Source: Bacteroides caecigallinarum
GTDB taxonomy: Bacteria > Bacteroidota > Bacteroidia > Bacteroidales > Bacteroidaceae
Direction: 5' to 3'
DNA length: 44,784 nucleotides
Assembly (NCBI RefSeq): GCF_021531075.1
Contig: NZ_JADYTJ010000027.1
Location: 1 to 44,784, forward strand
The notes beneath the pieces are model-generated. The model did no database searches and had not been told where the DNA came from. It saw only the letters and a program-made list of their open reading frames with translations. The position numbers and the translations under genes were made by a program. Of this stretch, positions 16,534 to 25,943 are shown piece after piece. The stretch's first letter is position 1. Each line of letters starts with the position of its first letter.

Positions 16534-16580
16534 AAAATAAAGAATGTGCAGATACTTTTATACTGTCCATTCTTTATTTT
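16534..16580 (+). terminator. Hairpin between nusA and infB
   Basis: AAAATAAAGAATG (16534-16546) and CATTCTTTATTTT (16568-16580) are exact reverse complements over 13 bp with a 21-nt loop that can itself pair CAG with CTG. The right arm ends in TTTT. It may act as a partial terminator or an RNA-processing signal within the operon. The rest of the gap (to 16679) is AT-rich, with repeated TTGTTAATT words. Confidence 0.55.
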
Positions 16581-16679
16581 ATAAATGCCAGTTCTGCCTT
16601 ATTTATTGTTAGTTGACTATGGACTGGTCTTGAATATGGCTGGTTTTGATTGTTAATTTTTAATTGTTAATTGATTTTT

Positions 16680-19601
16680 ATGACGATAAGACTTAATAAA
16701 GTAGCAAGAGATTTAAATGTAGGAATAGCAACTGCTGTTGACTTTTTGCAGAAAAAAGGATATAGCGTGGAGGCTAATCCGAATACAAAAATAACAGAGG
16801 AACAGTATGCAGAGCTGGTTAAGGAGTTTAATAAAGATAAAGATTTGAAACTTAAATCTGAGAAGATTATTCAGGAACGCCAGAATAAAGAAAGAAATAA
16901 AGCTTCTGTCTCGATAGATGATATTGCTGATGATGTAGTAAAAGTGGAGAATGTAGCTGTTGAAGAGGTACGTCAGAAGTTTAAACCTATAGGAAAAATA
17001 GATCTTGACAGCTTAAACCGAAAAAGAAATAAGAACTCAGCTCCTGTTATAGAAAAGGAAACTGAAGAACAGGTTGATGAAAAAGTTGTAGCTGTGGAGG
17101 ACGTAAAGATGAATTCTGCTTCTGAGACTGAAAAATCAAAAGAAGTAGATGTAAAACAGCAAGAAACAACACTCGTAGAAATAGAAAATAAAGAAACCAA
17201 ACAGACGGATGCTAAGGCAGACGAAGTTATAAATGAGCCGATGGAAGAAAAAATAGAAGAAGCGGAAAATAAAGTAAGTGATGACGGTGTCTTTAAAATC
17301 CGTCCAACAGAGTTCAAGTCTAAAATCAATGTTGTCGGTCAGATAGATTTGGCAGCATTGAACCAGTCTACACGCCCTAAGAAAAAATCTAAAGAGGAAA
17401 AGCGTAAAGAAAGAGAAGAAAAAGATAAATTACGCCAGGAACAGCGTAAACAAATGAAAGACGCTATAATAAAGGAGATTCGTAAAAGTGACGAAAAGTC
17501 TACAGAAAAGGGTGGACAGGATGAAAATTCCAAGAAAAAGAAGCGTAATAGAATAAATAAAGAACGAGTTGATATATACAGTTCGCTACCTTCTTCACCA
17601 CAGGGTGCTAGCTCCAAAGGTGATAAGTCTGCAAAAAACCAAAATGGAGGCAAGAATGCAGGTAAGGAAAAATTCAAGAAACCTGTAGTAAAACAGGAAG
17701 TTAGTGATGAAGATGTAGCTAAACAGATAAAGGAAACTCTTGCGCGCCTGACTAATAAAGGTAAGAATAAGGCTGCTAAATATCGTAAGGAAAAACGTGA
17801 AAATATCCAGAACCGTCAGTTGGAGCAGGAAGAACTCGAAATGGAGGAAAGCAAAGTGCTTAAACTTACAGAGTTCGTTACAGCAAACGAGCTTGCCAAC
17901 ATGATGGATATATCTGTAACTCAGGTTATCTCTACATGTATGAGTGTTGGTATTATGGTTTCAATCAACCAGCGTCTTGATGCTGAAACCATCAATCTAG
18001 TAGCTGAAGAATTCGGATATAAGACTGAATATGTAAGTGCAGAAGTTGCGCAAGCTATTGAAGAAGAAGCAGATGCAGAAGAAGATCTTCAACCACGTGC
18101 TCCAATTGTTACTGTGATGGGACATGTTGACCACGGTAAGACTTCACTGCTTGACTATATACGTAAAGCTAATGTTATTGCCGGTGAGGCTGGTGGTATT
18201 ACTCAGCACATCGGTGCCTACAATGTGAAATTGGATGATGGTCGTCGTATCACATTCCTTGATACTCCGGGTCATGAGGCGTTTACAGCGATGCGTGCCC
18301 GTGGTGCTAAAGTTACTGACGTTGTAATCATCATTGTTGCTGCCGATGATAATGTGATGCCTCAGACAAAAGAAGCTATCAACCATGCTATGGCTGCCGG
18401 AGTACCTATAGTATTCGCAATAAATAAGGTGGATAAGCCTAATGCTAATCCTGATAAGATAAAAGAAGAACTTGCTGCTATGAACTTCCTTGTAGAAGAG
18501 TGGGGAGGTAAGTATCAGTCACAGGATATTTCTGCCAAGACAGGTCTTGGTGTAAAAGACTTGCTTGAGAAGGTGTTGCTTGAAGCAGAAATGCTTGATT
18601 TGAAAGCTAATCCAAATCGTAAGGCAACAGGTTCTATCATTGAATCGTCTTTGGACAAGGGACGCGGATATGTTGCTACTGTACTTGTCTCAAACGGTAC
18701 ATTGCATGTTGGTGATATCGTATTGGCAGGTACTTCGTACGGTAAGGTTAAAGCCATGTTCAACGAACGTAACCAGCGTATGAAAGAAGCAGGTCCTGCA
18801 GAACCTGTTTTGATACTCGGTCTTAACGGTGCTCCTGCAGCAGGCGATACGTTCCATGTGTTCGATACAGACCAGGAAGCTCGCGAGATAGCCAACAAGC
18901 GTGAACAGCTTGCCCGCGAACAGGGATTGCGTACTCAGAAGATGCTTACTCTTGACGAGGTTGGACGCCGTCTTGCGTTGGGTGACTTCCACGAACTTAA
19001 CATCATCGTCAAGGGTGACGTGGACGGTTCTGTAGAAGCATTGAGCGATTCGCTTATCAAGCTTTCAACTGAACAGATTCAGGTCAATGTCATACATAAG
19101 GGTGTAGGTCAGATATCAGAATCAGACGTATCGTTGGCTGCCGCTTCCGATGCTATCATTGTCGGTTTCCAGGTACGTCCTTCAAGCAGTGCCGCAAAAC
19201 TTGCGGAACAGGAAGGTGTGGATATTCGTAAGTATTCTATTATTTACGATGCTATCGAAGAGGTCAAGTCGGCAATGGAAGGTATGCTTGCTCCAACATT
19301 GAAAGAACAGGTTACTGCTACTATTGAAGTTCGCGAAGTGTTCAATATCAGTAAGGTTGGTCAGGTTGCCGGAGCTATGGTTAAGACCGGTAAGGTTAAG
19401 CGTTCAGACAAGGCTCGCCTTATCCGCGACGGTATCGTTGTATTTACTGGGGCAATCAACGCTTTGAAACGTTTCAAGGATGACGTCAAGGAAGTAGGTA
19501 CAAACTTCGAGTGTGGTATCAGCCTCACTAACTGTAATGATATTAAAGTGGGTGATATTATCGAAACTTACGAAGAAGTAGAAGTAAAACAGACACTATA
19601 A
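16680..19601 (+). CDS. infB: Translation initiation factor IF-2
   Basis: This 973-residue GTPase delivers initiator tRNA to the 30S subunit and promotes subunit joining. The N-terminal IF2_N domain begins [20 protein letters not shown]. It is followed by about 350 residues of highly charged Lys/Glu-rich linker, a second IF2_N-like helix region ([23 protein letters not shown]) and the G domain with G1 [10 protein letters not shown]3 DTPGHEAF and G4 NKVDKP. Domains II to IV complete it. The ATG at 16680 is preferred to an in-frame TTG three codons earlier because MTIRLNKVA is the usual Bacteroidetes start. Codon use in the last two thirds is more biased than in the linker. Confidence 0.96.
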   Translation: MTIRLNKVARDLNVGIATAVDFLQKKGYSVEANPNTKITEEQYAELVKEFNKDKDLKLKSEKIIQERQNKERNKASVSIDDIADDVVKVENVAVEEVRQKFKPIGKIDLDSLNRKRNKNSAPVIEKETEEQVDEKVVAVEDVKMNSASETEKSKEVDVKQQETTLVEIENKETKQTDAKADEVINEPMEEKIEEAENKVSDDGVFKIRPTEFKSKINVVGQIDLAALNQSTRPKKKSKEEKRKEREEKDKLRQEQRKQMKDAIIKEIRKSDEKSTEKGGQDENSKKKKRNRINKERVDIYSSLPSSPQGASSKGDKSAKNQNGGKNAGKEKFKKPVVKQEVSDEDVAKQIKETLARLTNKGKNKAAKYRKEKRENIQNRQLEQEELEMEESKVLKLTEFVTANELANMMDISVTQVISTCMSVGIMVSINQRLDAETINLVAEEFGYKTEYVSAEVAQAIEEEADAEEDLQPRAPIVTVMGHVDHGKTSLLDYIRKANVIAGEAGGITQHIGAYNVKLDDGRRITFLDTPGHEAFTAMRARGAKVTDVVIIIVAADDNVMPQTKEAINHAMAAGVPIVFAINKVDKPNANPDKIKEELAAMNFLVEEWGGKYQSQDISAKTGLGVKDLLEKVLLEAEMLDLKANPNRKATGSIIESSLDKGRGYVATVLVSNGTLHVGDIVLAGTSYGKVKAMFNERNQRMKEAGPAEPVLILGLNGAPAAGDTFHVFDTDQEAREIANKREQLAREQGLRTQKMLTLDEVGRRLALGDFHELNIIVKGDVDGSVEALSDSLIKLSTEQIQVNVIHKGVGQISESDVSLAAASDAIIVGFQVRPSSSAAKLAEQEGVDIRKYSIIYDAIEEVKSAMEGMLAPTLKEQVTATIEVREVFNISKVGQVAGAMVKTGKVKRSDKARLIRDGIVVFTGAINALKRFKDDVKEVGTNFECGISLTNCNDIKVGDIIETYEEVEVKQTL

Positions 19602-19616
19602 TAACAATATTTCAGA

Positions 19617-19676
19617 GTGAAAAGTGAGGAATGAAAAGGCTGTTCTGTCTTACTTCATTCTTCATTTTTCATTCTT
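19617..19676. repeat. Intergenic inverted repeat (GAATGAAAA type) between infB and cvpA
   Basis: GTGAGGAATGAAAA on the left faces TTCATTCTTCATTTTTCATTC on the right (words GAATGAA and TTCATTC). The arms pair imperfectly around a loop with CTGTTCTG. It belongs to the set of intergenic repeats seen throughout 11-32 kb. Confidence 0.5.
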
Positions 19677-19721
19677 TGTTTATAAACTCTCCATCTTTAT
19701 TGTTTCAAAAAATCAAAAGCA

Positions 19722-20261
19722 ATGATACTTGATGCTTTGTCTTTAAATTTAAGCGTTTTGGATTGGATTATTATCGCTATTATAGCCATAGGAGTATTGT
19801 TGGGATTTATGAAAGGGGCTGTAAAGCAGGCTGCAACAATAGTCGGACTTGTTGCAGGTTTGCTATTGGCACGTGCCTTGTTCTCCCAGTTGGGAGAAAA
19901 ACTTGCTGTTGAGCTCGGTACATCTGTATCTGCTGCCCAGGTTATAGCTTTTTTCTTGATTTGGATACTTGTCCCTGTTGTATTCCTGCTTTTGGCATCC
20001 ATGCTTACCAAAGCGTTGGAGATAGTGCATTTAGGTATAGTAAACAGACTGTTGGGAGCATTGCTTGGGGCATTGAAATATGCTTTCATTGTAAGCTTGT
20101 CTATCAGCTTTTTAGAATATATTGACAGTAAAGATGAACTGATAAATCGAACCGTTAAGCAATCTTCTTTGTTATATTATCCGGTGAAGGAACTTTCTGG
20201 TCTCTTTATACCGACAATAAAGAATGTGACAAATGAGATTATTCAAACAGATATAATATAA
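19722..20261 (+). CDS. CvpA-family inner membrane protein
   Basis: This 179-residue protein has four hydrophobic segments: LDWIIIAIIAIGVLLGFMKG, AATIVGLVAGLLLARALF, AAQVIAFFLIWILVPVVFLLLA and LGALKYAFIVSLSISFLEYI. The LDW..I(A)..I..G...G...G...Q motif at the start and the GxxxxLLGxxxGxxK motif (NRLLGALLGALKYAF) define the CvpA (colicin V production) family. The role is unclear; homologues have been linked to envelope stress and toxin entry. It sits between infB and sufB on the same strand, and sufB starts 6 nt downstream, so it is probably transcribed with the suf genes. Confidence 0.88.
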   Translation: MILDALSLNLSVLDWIIIAIIAIGVLLGFMKGAVKQAATIVGLVAGLLLARALFSQLGEKLAVELGTSVSAAQVIAFFLIWILVPVVFLLLASMLTKALEIVHLGIVNRLLGALLGALKYAFIVSLSISFLEYIDSKDELINRTVKQSSLLYYPVKELSGLFIPTIKNVTNEIIQTDII

Positions 20262-20267
20262 TTACAT

Positions 20268-21719
20268 ATGCAAGAAGAACCTAACAAATATGTAAAGGAA
20301 CTGACGCAGGAGAAATATAAATATGGTTTCACTACGGATGTTCATACAGATATAATAGAAAAAGGACTAAATGAAGATGTCGTTCGTCTGATTTCTGCAA
20401 AGAAGGGTGAACCTGAATGGCTTCTTGAATTCCGTCTGAAGGCATACCGTCACTGGTTGACACTTGAGATGCCTACATGGGCTCATCTTAATATTCCTGA
20501 TATAGATTATCAGGCAATATCATATTATGCCGATCCTACAAAGAAGAAGGAAGGACCAAAATCGCTTGATGAGGTTGACCCTGAACTTCTGAAAACATTC
20601 AACAAGCTTGGTATCCCATTGGAAGAACAGATGGCATTGAGCGGTATGGCAGTAGATGCCGTTATGGACTCTGTGTCTGTAAAGACTACTTTCAAGGAAA
20701 CTCTTATGGAGAAAGGGATTATCTTCTGTTCTATGAGTGAGGCTGTAAGAGAGCATCCTGATTTGGTGAAGAAATACCTAGGCTCGGTTGTTGGATATCG
20801 TGATAATTTCTTTGCGGCTCTTAATTCAGCTGTATTCAGTGACGGTTCGTTTGTATATATTCCTAAGGGAGTACGTTGTCCTATGGAACTTTCTACATAC
20901 TTCCGTATCAATGCAGCCAATACAGGACAGTTCGAAAGAACACTGATTGTTGCCGACGACGACAGTTATGTTTCATACCTAGAAGGATGTACAGCCCCTA
21001 TGCGAGATGAAAACCAGTTGCATGCAGCTATTGTTGAAATCGTGGTAATGGACCGTGCCGAAGTGAAATATTCTACCGTACAGAACTGGTATCCTGGAGA
21101 TGCCGAAGGAAAAGGCGGTGTATACAACTTCGTAACAAAGCGTGGTATCTGTAAGGGTAATGACAGCAAGCTTTCATGGACACAGGTGGAAACAGGTTCT
21201 GCTATCACATGGAAATATCCTAGCTGTATCCTAGCCGGTGATAATTCTACAGCAGAGTTCTACTCTGTGGCAGTTACAAATAATTATCAGCAAGCTGATA
21301 CAGGTACAAAGATGATACACCTCGGAAAGAACACACGTTCTACTATCGTAAGTAAGGGTATCAGTGCCGGAAAAAGTCAGAACTCTTATCGTGGACTTGT
21401 ACGTGTGTCGGAAAGAGCCGATAATGCACGTAATTATAGTCAGTGCGACTCATTGTTGTTGGGTAGCAATTGTGGTGCCCATACATTCCCGTATATGGAT
21501 ATTCATAACGAAACAGCCGTGGTAGAGCATGAGGCCACTACATCGAAGATTTCTGAAGACCAGTTGTTCTATTGTAATCAGCGAGGTATAAACACCGAGG
21601 ATGCCATAGGACTTATCGTAAACGGATATGCAAAAGAAGTTATAAACAAGCTTCCTATGGAGTTTGCTGTTGAGGCTCAGAAGCTTCTGTCAGTATCGCT
21701 CGAAGGAAGTGTAGGATAA
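20268..21719 (+). CDS. sufB: Fe-S cluster assembly scaffold SufB
   Basis: This 483-residue protein is the scaffold of the SufBC2D complex on which Fe-S clusters are built in the cytosol. Features are the N-terminal helical region ([23 protein letters not shown]), the long beta-helix core with [20 protein letters not shown] and [20 protein letters not shown], and the conserved C-terminal [25 protein letters not shown] with functional cysteines. It ends [19 protein letters not shown]. The length is typical. sufC follows after a 123-nt gap made almost entirely of inverted-repeat words. Confidence 0.96.
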   Translation: MQEEPNKYVKELTQEKYKYGFTTDVHTDIIEKGLNEDVVRLISAKKGEPEWLLEFRLKAYRHWLTLEMPTWAHLNIPDIDYQAISYYADPTKKKEGPKSLDEVDPELLKTFNKLGIPLEEQMALSGMAVDAVMDSVSVKTTFKETLMEKGIIFCSMSEAVREHPDLVKKYLGSVVGYRDNFFAALNSAVFSDGSFVYIPKGVRCPMELSTYFRINAANTGQFERTLIVADDDSYVSYLEGCTAPMRDENQLHAAIVEIVVMDRAEVKYSTVQNWYPGDAEGKGGVYNFVTKRGICKGNDSKLSWTQVETGSAITWKYPSCILAGDNSTAEFYSVAVTNNYQQADTGTKMIHLGKNTRSTIVSKGISAGKSQNSYRGLVRVSERADNARNYSQCDSLLLGSNCGAHTFPYMDIHNETAVVEHEATTSKISEDQLFYCNQRGINTEDAIGLIVNGYAKEVINKLPMEFAVEAQKLLSVSLEGSVG

Positions 21720-21720
21720 T

Positions 21721-21838
21721 TTTTGAGTTGTTAGTTGTTAGAAATATAAGTTGTTAGTTATTAGAACTAAAAACTAAAACCAAAAAACTCGTCAACTTGT
21801 CACCTGACAACTAAAAACTAAAAACCAAAAACTCATAA
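21721..21838. repeat. Intergenic inverted repeat (TTAGTTGTTAG type) between sufB and sufC
   Basis: GAGTTGTTAGTTGTTAG and AAGTTGTTAGTTATTAG on the left are answered by AACTAAAAACTAAAACC, TGACAACTAAAAACTAAA and AAAAACTC on the right. This gives a long imperfect hairpin with CGTCAACTTGTCACCTGAC near the apex. The block fills the entire gap. Confidence 0.65.
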
Positions 21839-21842
21839 AAAT

Positions 21843-22595
21843 ATGTTAGAGATAAAAGACTTACATGCCAATATTAATGGTAAAGAGATATTGAAAGGTA
21901 TTAACCTGACTGTTAAACCTGGTGAAGTTCATGCCATAATGGGGCCTAACGGTTCAGGTAAAAGTACATTGAGTAATGTACTTGTAGGACATCCAGCATA
22001 CGAAGTAACAAAAGGTTCTGTTACATTCTTGGGCAAAGACTTGCTTAGTCTGAAGCCTGAAGACCGTAGCCACGAAGGATTGTTCCTTTCATTCCAGTAT
22101 CCGGTAGAGATTCCTGGGGTGAGCATGGTTAACTTCATGCGTGCGGCTGTCAACGAACAGCGTAAATATAAAGGCCTGCCTGCACTTTCAGCAAGTGAAT
22201 TCCTCAAACTGATGAGACAGAAACGTGAAATCGTGGAACTCGACAGCAAGCTTGCCAACCGTTCTGTAAACGAAGGATTCTCCGGTGGTGAAAAGAAACG
22301 TAACGAAATCTTCCAGATGGCGATGCTTGAACCAAAGTTGAGTATCCTTGACGAAACAGACTCTGGACTTGACATCGACGCTTTGCGTATCGTAGCTGAA
22401 GGTGTGAATAAACTCAAGACACCTGAAACAAGCTGTATCGTCATTACCCACTACCAGCGTCTGTTGGACTATATCAAACCTGATATCGTACACGTACTTT
22501 ACAAAGGACGTATTGTGAAGACTGCAGGTCCGGAACTTGCACTCGAACTCGAAGAGAAGGGTTATGACTGGATTAAGAAAGAATTGGGAGAGTAA
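21843..22595 (+). CDS. sufC: Fe-S cluster assembly ATPase SufC
   Basis: This 250-residue ABC-type ATPase powers the SufBC2D scaffold. Walker A is GPNGSGKST (residues 34-42), the Q-loop region is [20 protein letters not shown], the signature is [17 protein letters not shown], Walker B is [15 protein letters not shown] and the H-loop is VITHYQRLL. The KRNE after the signature and the [10 protein letters not shown]-loop are specific to SufC rather than transporter ATPases. There is no membrane segment. sufD starts 16 nt downstream. Confidence 0.97.
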   Translation: MLEIKDLHANINGKEILKGINLTVKPGEVHAIMGPNGSGKSTLSNVLVGHPAYEVTKGSVTFLGKDLLSLKPEDRSHEGLFLSFQYPVEIPGVSMVNFMRAAVNEQRKYKGLPALSASEFLKLMRQKREIVELDSKLANRSVNEGFSGGEKKRNEIFQMAMLEPKLSILDETDSGLDIDALRIVAEGVNKLKTPETSCIVITHYQRLLDYIKPDIVHVLYKGRIVKTAGPELALELEEKGYDWIKKELGE

Positions 22596-22611
22596 AGAGA
22601 AGAAATAAAAA

Positions 22612-23976
22612 ATGAAAGCAGAACAACAATATATAGACCTTTTCACCCAATGTGAAGCCATGATATGCCGTCACAGTGCAGATGTGCTTAACGCTCCGCG
22701 TGCCAAGGCATTTGCCGATTTCGAGGCAGCAGGATTTCCTTCACAGAAGGTTGAGAAGTACAAATATACGGATGTTGCAAAGTTCTTTGCACCGGACTAC
22801 GGATTGAACCTAAACCGATTGGAGATACCGGTAAATCCGTATGAAGTGTTCAAGTGCGATGTTCCTAATATGAGCACTTCGCTTTATTTTGTGGTGAACG
22901 ATACATTTGATACACACGACAATCCTGCCGCACAGTTGCCAGCCGGAGTTGTCTTCGGTAGTCTGAAAGATGTGGCAAAGGAAAATCCTGAACTTGTGAA
23001 GAAATACTATTCTCAGTTAGCTGATACTTCGAAGGATAGTGTTACTGCATTCAACACAATGTTTGCACAGGACGGTGTGTTCATGTATGTTCCTAAGAAT
23101 GTAGTATTGGAGAAACCTATACAGTTGGTCAATATTCTTCGTGCAGATGTCAACTTCATGGTTAACCGCCGTGTGGTAATCGTTCTTGAAGACGGTGCAC
23201 AGGCTAAACTGCTGGTATGTGACCATGCTATGGACGATGTGAATTTCCTTTCTACTCAGGTAGTGGAAATCTTTGTAGGCGAGAATGCTTATTTCGATTT
23301 GTACGAACTGGAGGAAACACATAACTCTACAGTACGTTTCAGCAATCTGTATGTACACCAGGAAGCAAACAGCAATGTATTGCTTAACGGTATGACACTT
23401 CATAACGGTACTACACGTAATACATCTGAAGTGACTCTTGCCGGTAAGGGAGCAGAAATCACTCTTTGCGGAATGGCTATTGCTGATAAGAACGAGCAGG
23501 TAGATAACAATACATTCATCGACCATAAGGCTTCAGACTGTACAAGTACCGAACTCTTCAAGTATGTACTTGACGACCAGGCTGTAGGTGCATTTGCAGG
23601 TAAGGTTCTTGTCCGTGAAGGTGCCCAACGTACAAACTCACAGCAGACAAACAGCAATATATGTGCAACACGTGAGGCTCGTATGTACACACAACCACAG
23701 CTCGAGATTTATGCCGACGATGTAAAATGTTCTCATGGAGCTACCGTAGGACAGTTTGACGAAAACGCATTGTTCTATATGCAACAGCGCGGTATCAGTC
23801 TGAAGGAAGCACGTCTGTTGTTGATGTTTGCATTCGTCAATGAAGTTATCGACAAGATACGCATGGATGCGCTCAAGGACCGTCTTCATCTTCTTGTAGA
23901 AAAACGATTCCGTGGAGAATTGAACAAGTGCCAGGGATGTGCGATATGTGGTTCAAATAAAAAAGAAACTAATTAA
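22612..23976 (+). CDS. sufD: Fe-S cluster assembly protein SufD
   Basis: This 454-residue protein is the SufB paralogue that completes the SufBC2D complex. The N-terminal part has SQKVEKYKYTDVAKFF (close to the E/W-KYT motif of SufD), and the core beta-helix includes MYVPKNVVLEKPIQLVN and YADDVKCSHGATVGQFDENALFYMQQRGISLKEARLLL. The last residues read LNKCQGCAICGSNKKETN, a cysteine cluster (CxxCxxC) at the extreme C-terminus that is not part of the classical SufD core. Gaps of 16 nt to sufC and 119 nt to sufS suggest one operon. Confidence 0.95.
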   Translation: MKAEQQYIDLFTQCEAMICRHSADVLNAPRAKAFADFEAAGFPSQKVEKYKYTDVAKFFAPDYGLNLNRLEIPVNPYEVFKCDVPNMSTSLYFVVNDTFDTHDNPAAQLPAGVVFGSLKDVAKENPELVKKYYSQLADTSKDSVTAFNTMFAQDGVFMYVPKNVVLEKPIQLVNILRADVNFMVNRRVVIVLEDGAQAKLLVCDHAMDDVNFLSTQVVEIFVGENAYFDLYELEETHNSTVRFSNLYVHQEANSNVLLNGMTLHNGTTRNTSEVTLAGKGAEITLCGMAIADKNEQVDNNTFIDHKASDCTSTELFKYVLDDQAVGAFAGKVLVREGAQRTNSQQTNSNICATREARMYTQPQLEIYADDVKCSHGATVGQFDENALFYMQQRGISLKEARLLLMFAFVNEVIDKIRMDALKDRLHLLVEKRFRGELNKCQGCAICGSNKKETN

Positions 23977-24092
23977 TAATTAATAATGAAAAATTAAAAA
24001 CGGATGGGTGACATCTGGCTTGATTCCTAATTGCTTCTGTTGTCCGTCTGTTCTTCATTTTTAATTCTTAGTTTTTAATTCTTAATTAGCAA
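23974..24092. repeat. Intergenic inverted repeat (AATTAATAATGAAAAATT type) between sufD and sufS
   Basis: AATTAATAATGAAAAATTAAAAACGGA on the left and TCCGTC...ATTTTTAATTCTTAGTTTTTAATTC on the right pair over most of their length (short words AAAATTAAAAACGGA and TCCGT). The centre is GC-richer (GGGTGACATCTGG). Confidence 0.6.
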
Positions 24093-24095
24093 AAA

Positions 24096-25313
24096 ATGTA
24101 CGATATTCATAAAATAAGAGAAGACTTCCCGATACTGTCAAGAACAGTATATGGCAAGCCGTTGATATACTTGGACAATGGAGCTACCACACAGAAACCT
24201 AAGTGTGTGGTAGATGCAATTGTCGATGAGTATTATTCTGTAAATGCCAATGTACACCGTGGTGTTCATTTCCTTTCACAGCAGGCAACAAATCTTCATG
24301 AGGCATCGCGCGAAACTGTGCGTAAGTTCATAAATGCACGCAGCATTTCGGAGATAATCTTTACACGCGGAACCACTGAAAGTATAAATCTCGTAGCATC
24401 GTCATTTACCGATGCCTTTATGAAGGAAGGAGATGAAGTGATAGTTTCAGTGATGGAGCATCACAGCAATATCGTCTCATGGCAGATTCAGGCACTCCGT
24501 AAAGGAATAGTTCTGAAAGTTATTCCTATGAATGACCGTGGCGAACTGTTGATTGACGAATACGAGAAACTGTTCTCTCCGCGTACAAAGCTTGTTTCCG
24601 TGGCTCATGTTTCAAATGTTCTCGGAACAATAAATCCTGTGAAGCAGATTGCGTCAATAGCTCATGCCCACAATGTTCCGGTACTGATAGACGGAGCACA
24701 GGGTATTCCACACATGAAGGTGGATGTACAGGATATTGATGCCGATTTCTATGTGTTCAGCGCACATAAGATTTATGGTCCTACCGGTATAGGAGTGCTT
24801 TATGGAAAGGAAGAACTTCTTGACAAGATGCCTCCTTATCAGGGTGGTGGAGAGATGATAAAGAATGTAAGTTTCGAAGGAACTACATTCAACGAACTAC
24901 CTTTCAAGTTTGAAGCCGGAACCCCGGATTATGTAGGTTCTACTGCAATGGCAAAAGCTTTTGATTATGTATCTGCTATAGGAATTGATAATATTGCAGC
25001 CCATGAACACGAACTAACTATGTATGCCATGCAGCGTATGAAAGAAATACCGGGTATCCGTATCTTTGGTGAGGCAGAACATAAGGGAGGAGTTATTTCG
25101 TTCCTTGTAGGAGATATCCATCATTTCGATATGGGAACATTGCTTGACCGCCTTGGAATAGCAGTCCGCACCGGACATCACTGTGCCGAACCCCTTATGC
25201 GTCGTTTGGGAATAGAAGGAACGGTACGAGCTTCATTCGGAATGTATAATACCAAAGAAGAAGTTGATGCTTTGGTTGCCGGAATAGAAAGAGTGAGCAA
25301 GATGTTCGGATAA
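24096..25313 (+). CDS. sufS: Cysteine desulfurase SufS
   Basis: This 405-residue pyridoxal-phosphate enzyme takes sulfur from cysteine for Fe-S cluster assembly. It is a group II (SufS/CsdA) desulfurase. Motifs are YLDNGATTQKP at the N-terminus, VMEHHSNIVSWQ, the PLP lysine K225 in FSAHKIYGPTGIG, and the catalytic cysteine C363 in RTGHHCAEPLMRRLG. No sufE or sufU gene is visible in the window, so the sulfur-transfer partner lies elsewhere or is not used. It ends the suf operon, and a 17-bp stem-loop follows. Confidence 0.96.
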   Translation: MYDIHKIREDFPILSRTVYGKPLIYLDNGATTQKPKCVVDAIVDEYYSVNANVHRGVHFLSQQATNLHEASRETVRKFINARSISEIIFTRGTTESINLVASSFTDAFMKEGDEVIVSVMEHHSNIVSWQIQALRKGIVLKVIPMNDRGELLIDEYEKLFSPRTKLVSVAHVSNVLGTINPVKQIASIAHAHNVPVLIDGAQGIPHMKVDVQDIDADFYVFSAHKIYGPTGIGVLYGKEELLDKMPPYQGGGEMIKNVSFEGTTFNELPFKFEAGTPDYVGSTAMAKAFDYVSAIGIDNIAAHEHELTMYAMQRMKEIPGIRIFGEAEHKGGVISFLVGDIHHFDMGTLLDRLGIAVRTGHHCAEPLMRRLGIEGTVRASFGMYNTKEEVDALVAGIERVSKMFG

Positions 25314-25334
25314 GATATCAATTAATCATAATTC

Positions 25335-25378
25335 AAATGGCGTTTAAACAGCTTTTAAATACTGTTTAAACGCCATTT
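25335..25378. terminator. Bidirectional terminator between sufS and the nudix gene
   Basis: 25335-25351 and 25362-25378 are exact reverse complements over 17 bp (core GGCGTTTAAACAG) with a 10-nt loop, between convergent genes. The T run is weak in both directions (TTT), but the stem is long. Confidence 0.75.
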
Positions 25379-25397
25379 ATGTTATATGGATATTGGA

Positions 25398-25895
25398 TTA
25401 AAATCCAAGCCTCTTGAATTCACTCTCAAAATTAGGAGTGAAAACCTCTTTCCCCATATTTGCTATGATTTCCTCAATACTCCAAAATCTCCCTCCATCC
25501 AGTTCTTCTGAAGGGTGTATTTCTCCATCGTACACAGTCTTGTGGGCAAAAACAAGTTCTTTCTCGCGTGCGGATTCGAACACGTAGTGTGTAAGAAGTT
25601 CTGGGGTAAAATCTTCTATTCCGAGTTCTTCTCTGACTTCACGTTTCAGAGCCATCTCCACACTTTCTCCCAAGTCGATATGACCACCTACGGCCGTATC
25701 CCATTTTCCCGGTTGTATATCTTTCCATTCAGGGCGTTTCTGGAGATACAGTTCTCCACGGCTATTGAAAACATGCAGATGTACCACAGGATGCAGCAAC
25801 TTGCTGCCGCTGTGACACTCGCCTCTTGTAGCTGCAGACAGGATATTTCCGTCTTCGTCTACTATAGGGAACATTTCTTCGCTATTATCTTTCAT
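25398..25895 (-). CDS. Nudix hydrolase
   Basis: This protein of about 165 residues has an intact Nudix box, GHIDLGESVEMALKREVREELGI, matching GX5EX7REUXEEXGU. Upstream it carries LHPVVHLHVFNSRGELYLQKRP and KWDTAVGGH, as in the YfcD/IPP-isomerase-like Nudix branch, so the substrate is likely a nucleoside diphosphate or isoprenoid-type pyrophosphate (not determinable here). The ATG at 25895 is chosen over an in-frame TTG eight codons upstream. It follows queA by 48 nt on the same strand, and the gap contains an AACTAACAACTAAGAACTAAC repeat arm. It ends before the shared terminator with sufS. Confidence 0.9.
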   Translation of the reverse strand: MKDNSEEMFPIVDEDGNILSAATRGECHSGSKLLHPVVHLHVFNSRGELYLQKRPEWKDIQPGKWDTAVGGHIDLGESVEMALKREVREELGIEDFTPELLTHYVFESAREKELVFAHKTVYDGEIHPSEELDGGRFWSIEEIIANMGKEVFTPNFESEFKRLGF

Positions 25896-25898
25896 ATT

Positions 25899-25940
25899 CT
25901 GATATCTAAAAACTAACAACTAAGAACTAACAACCGACAA
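25899..25940. repeat. Single-arm intergenic repeat (CTAACAACTAA type) between queA and the nudix gene
   Basis: The gap reads AAAAACTAACAACTAAG then AACTAACAACCGACAA. These are the same words as the right arms of the sufB-sufC and the ATPase-DUF4435 gap repeats, but here no clear opposing arm is present. Confidence 0.5.
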
Positions 25941-25943
25941 TCA

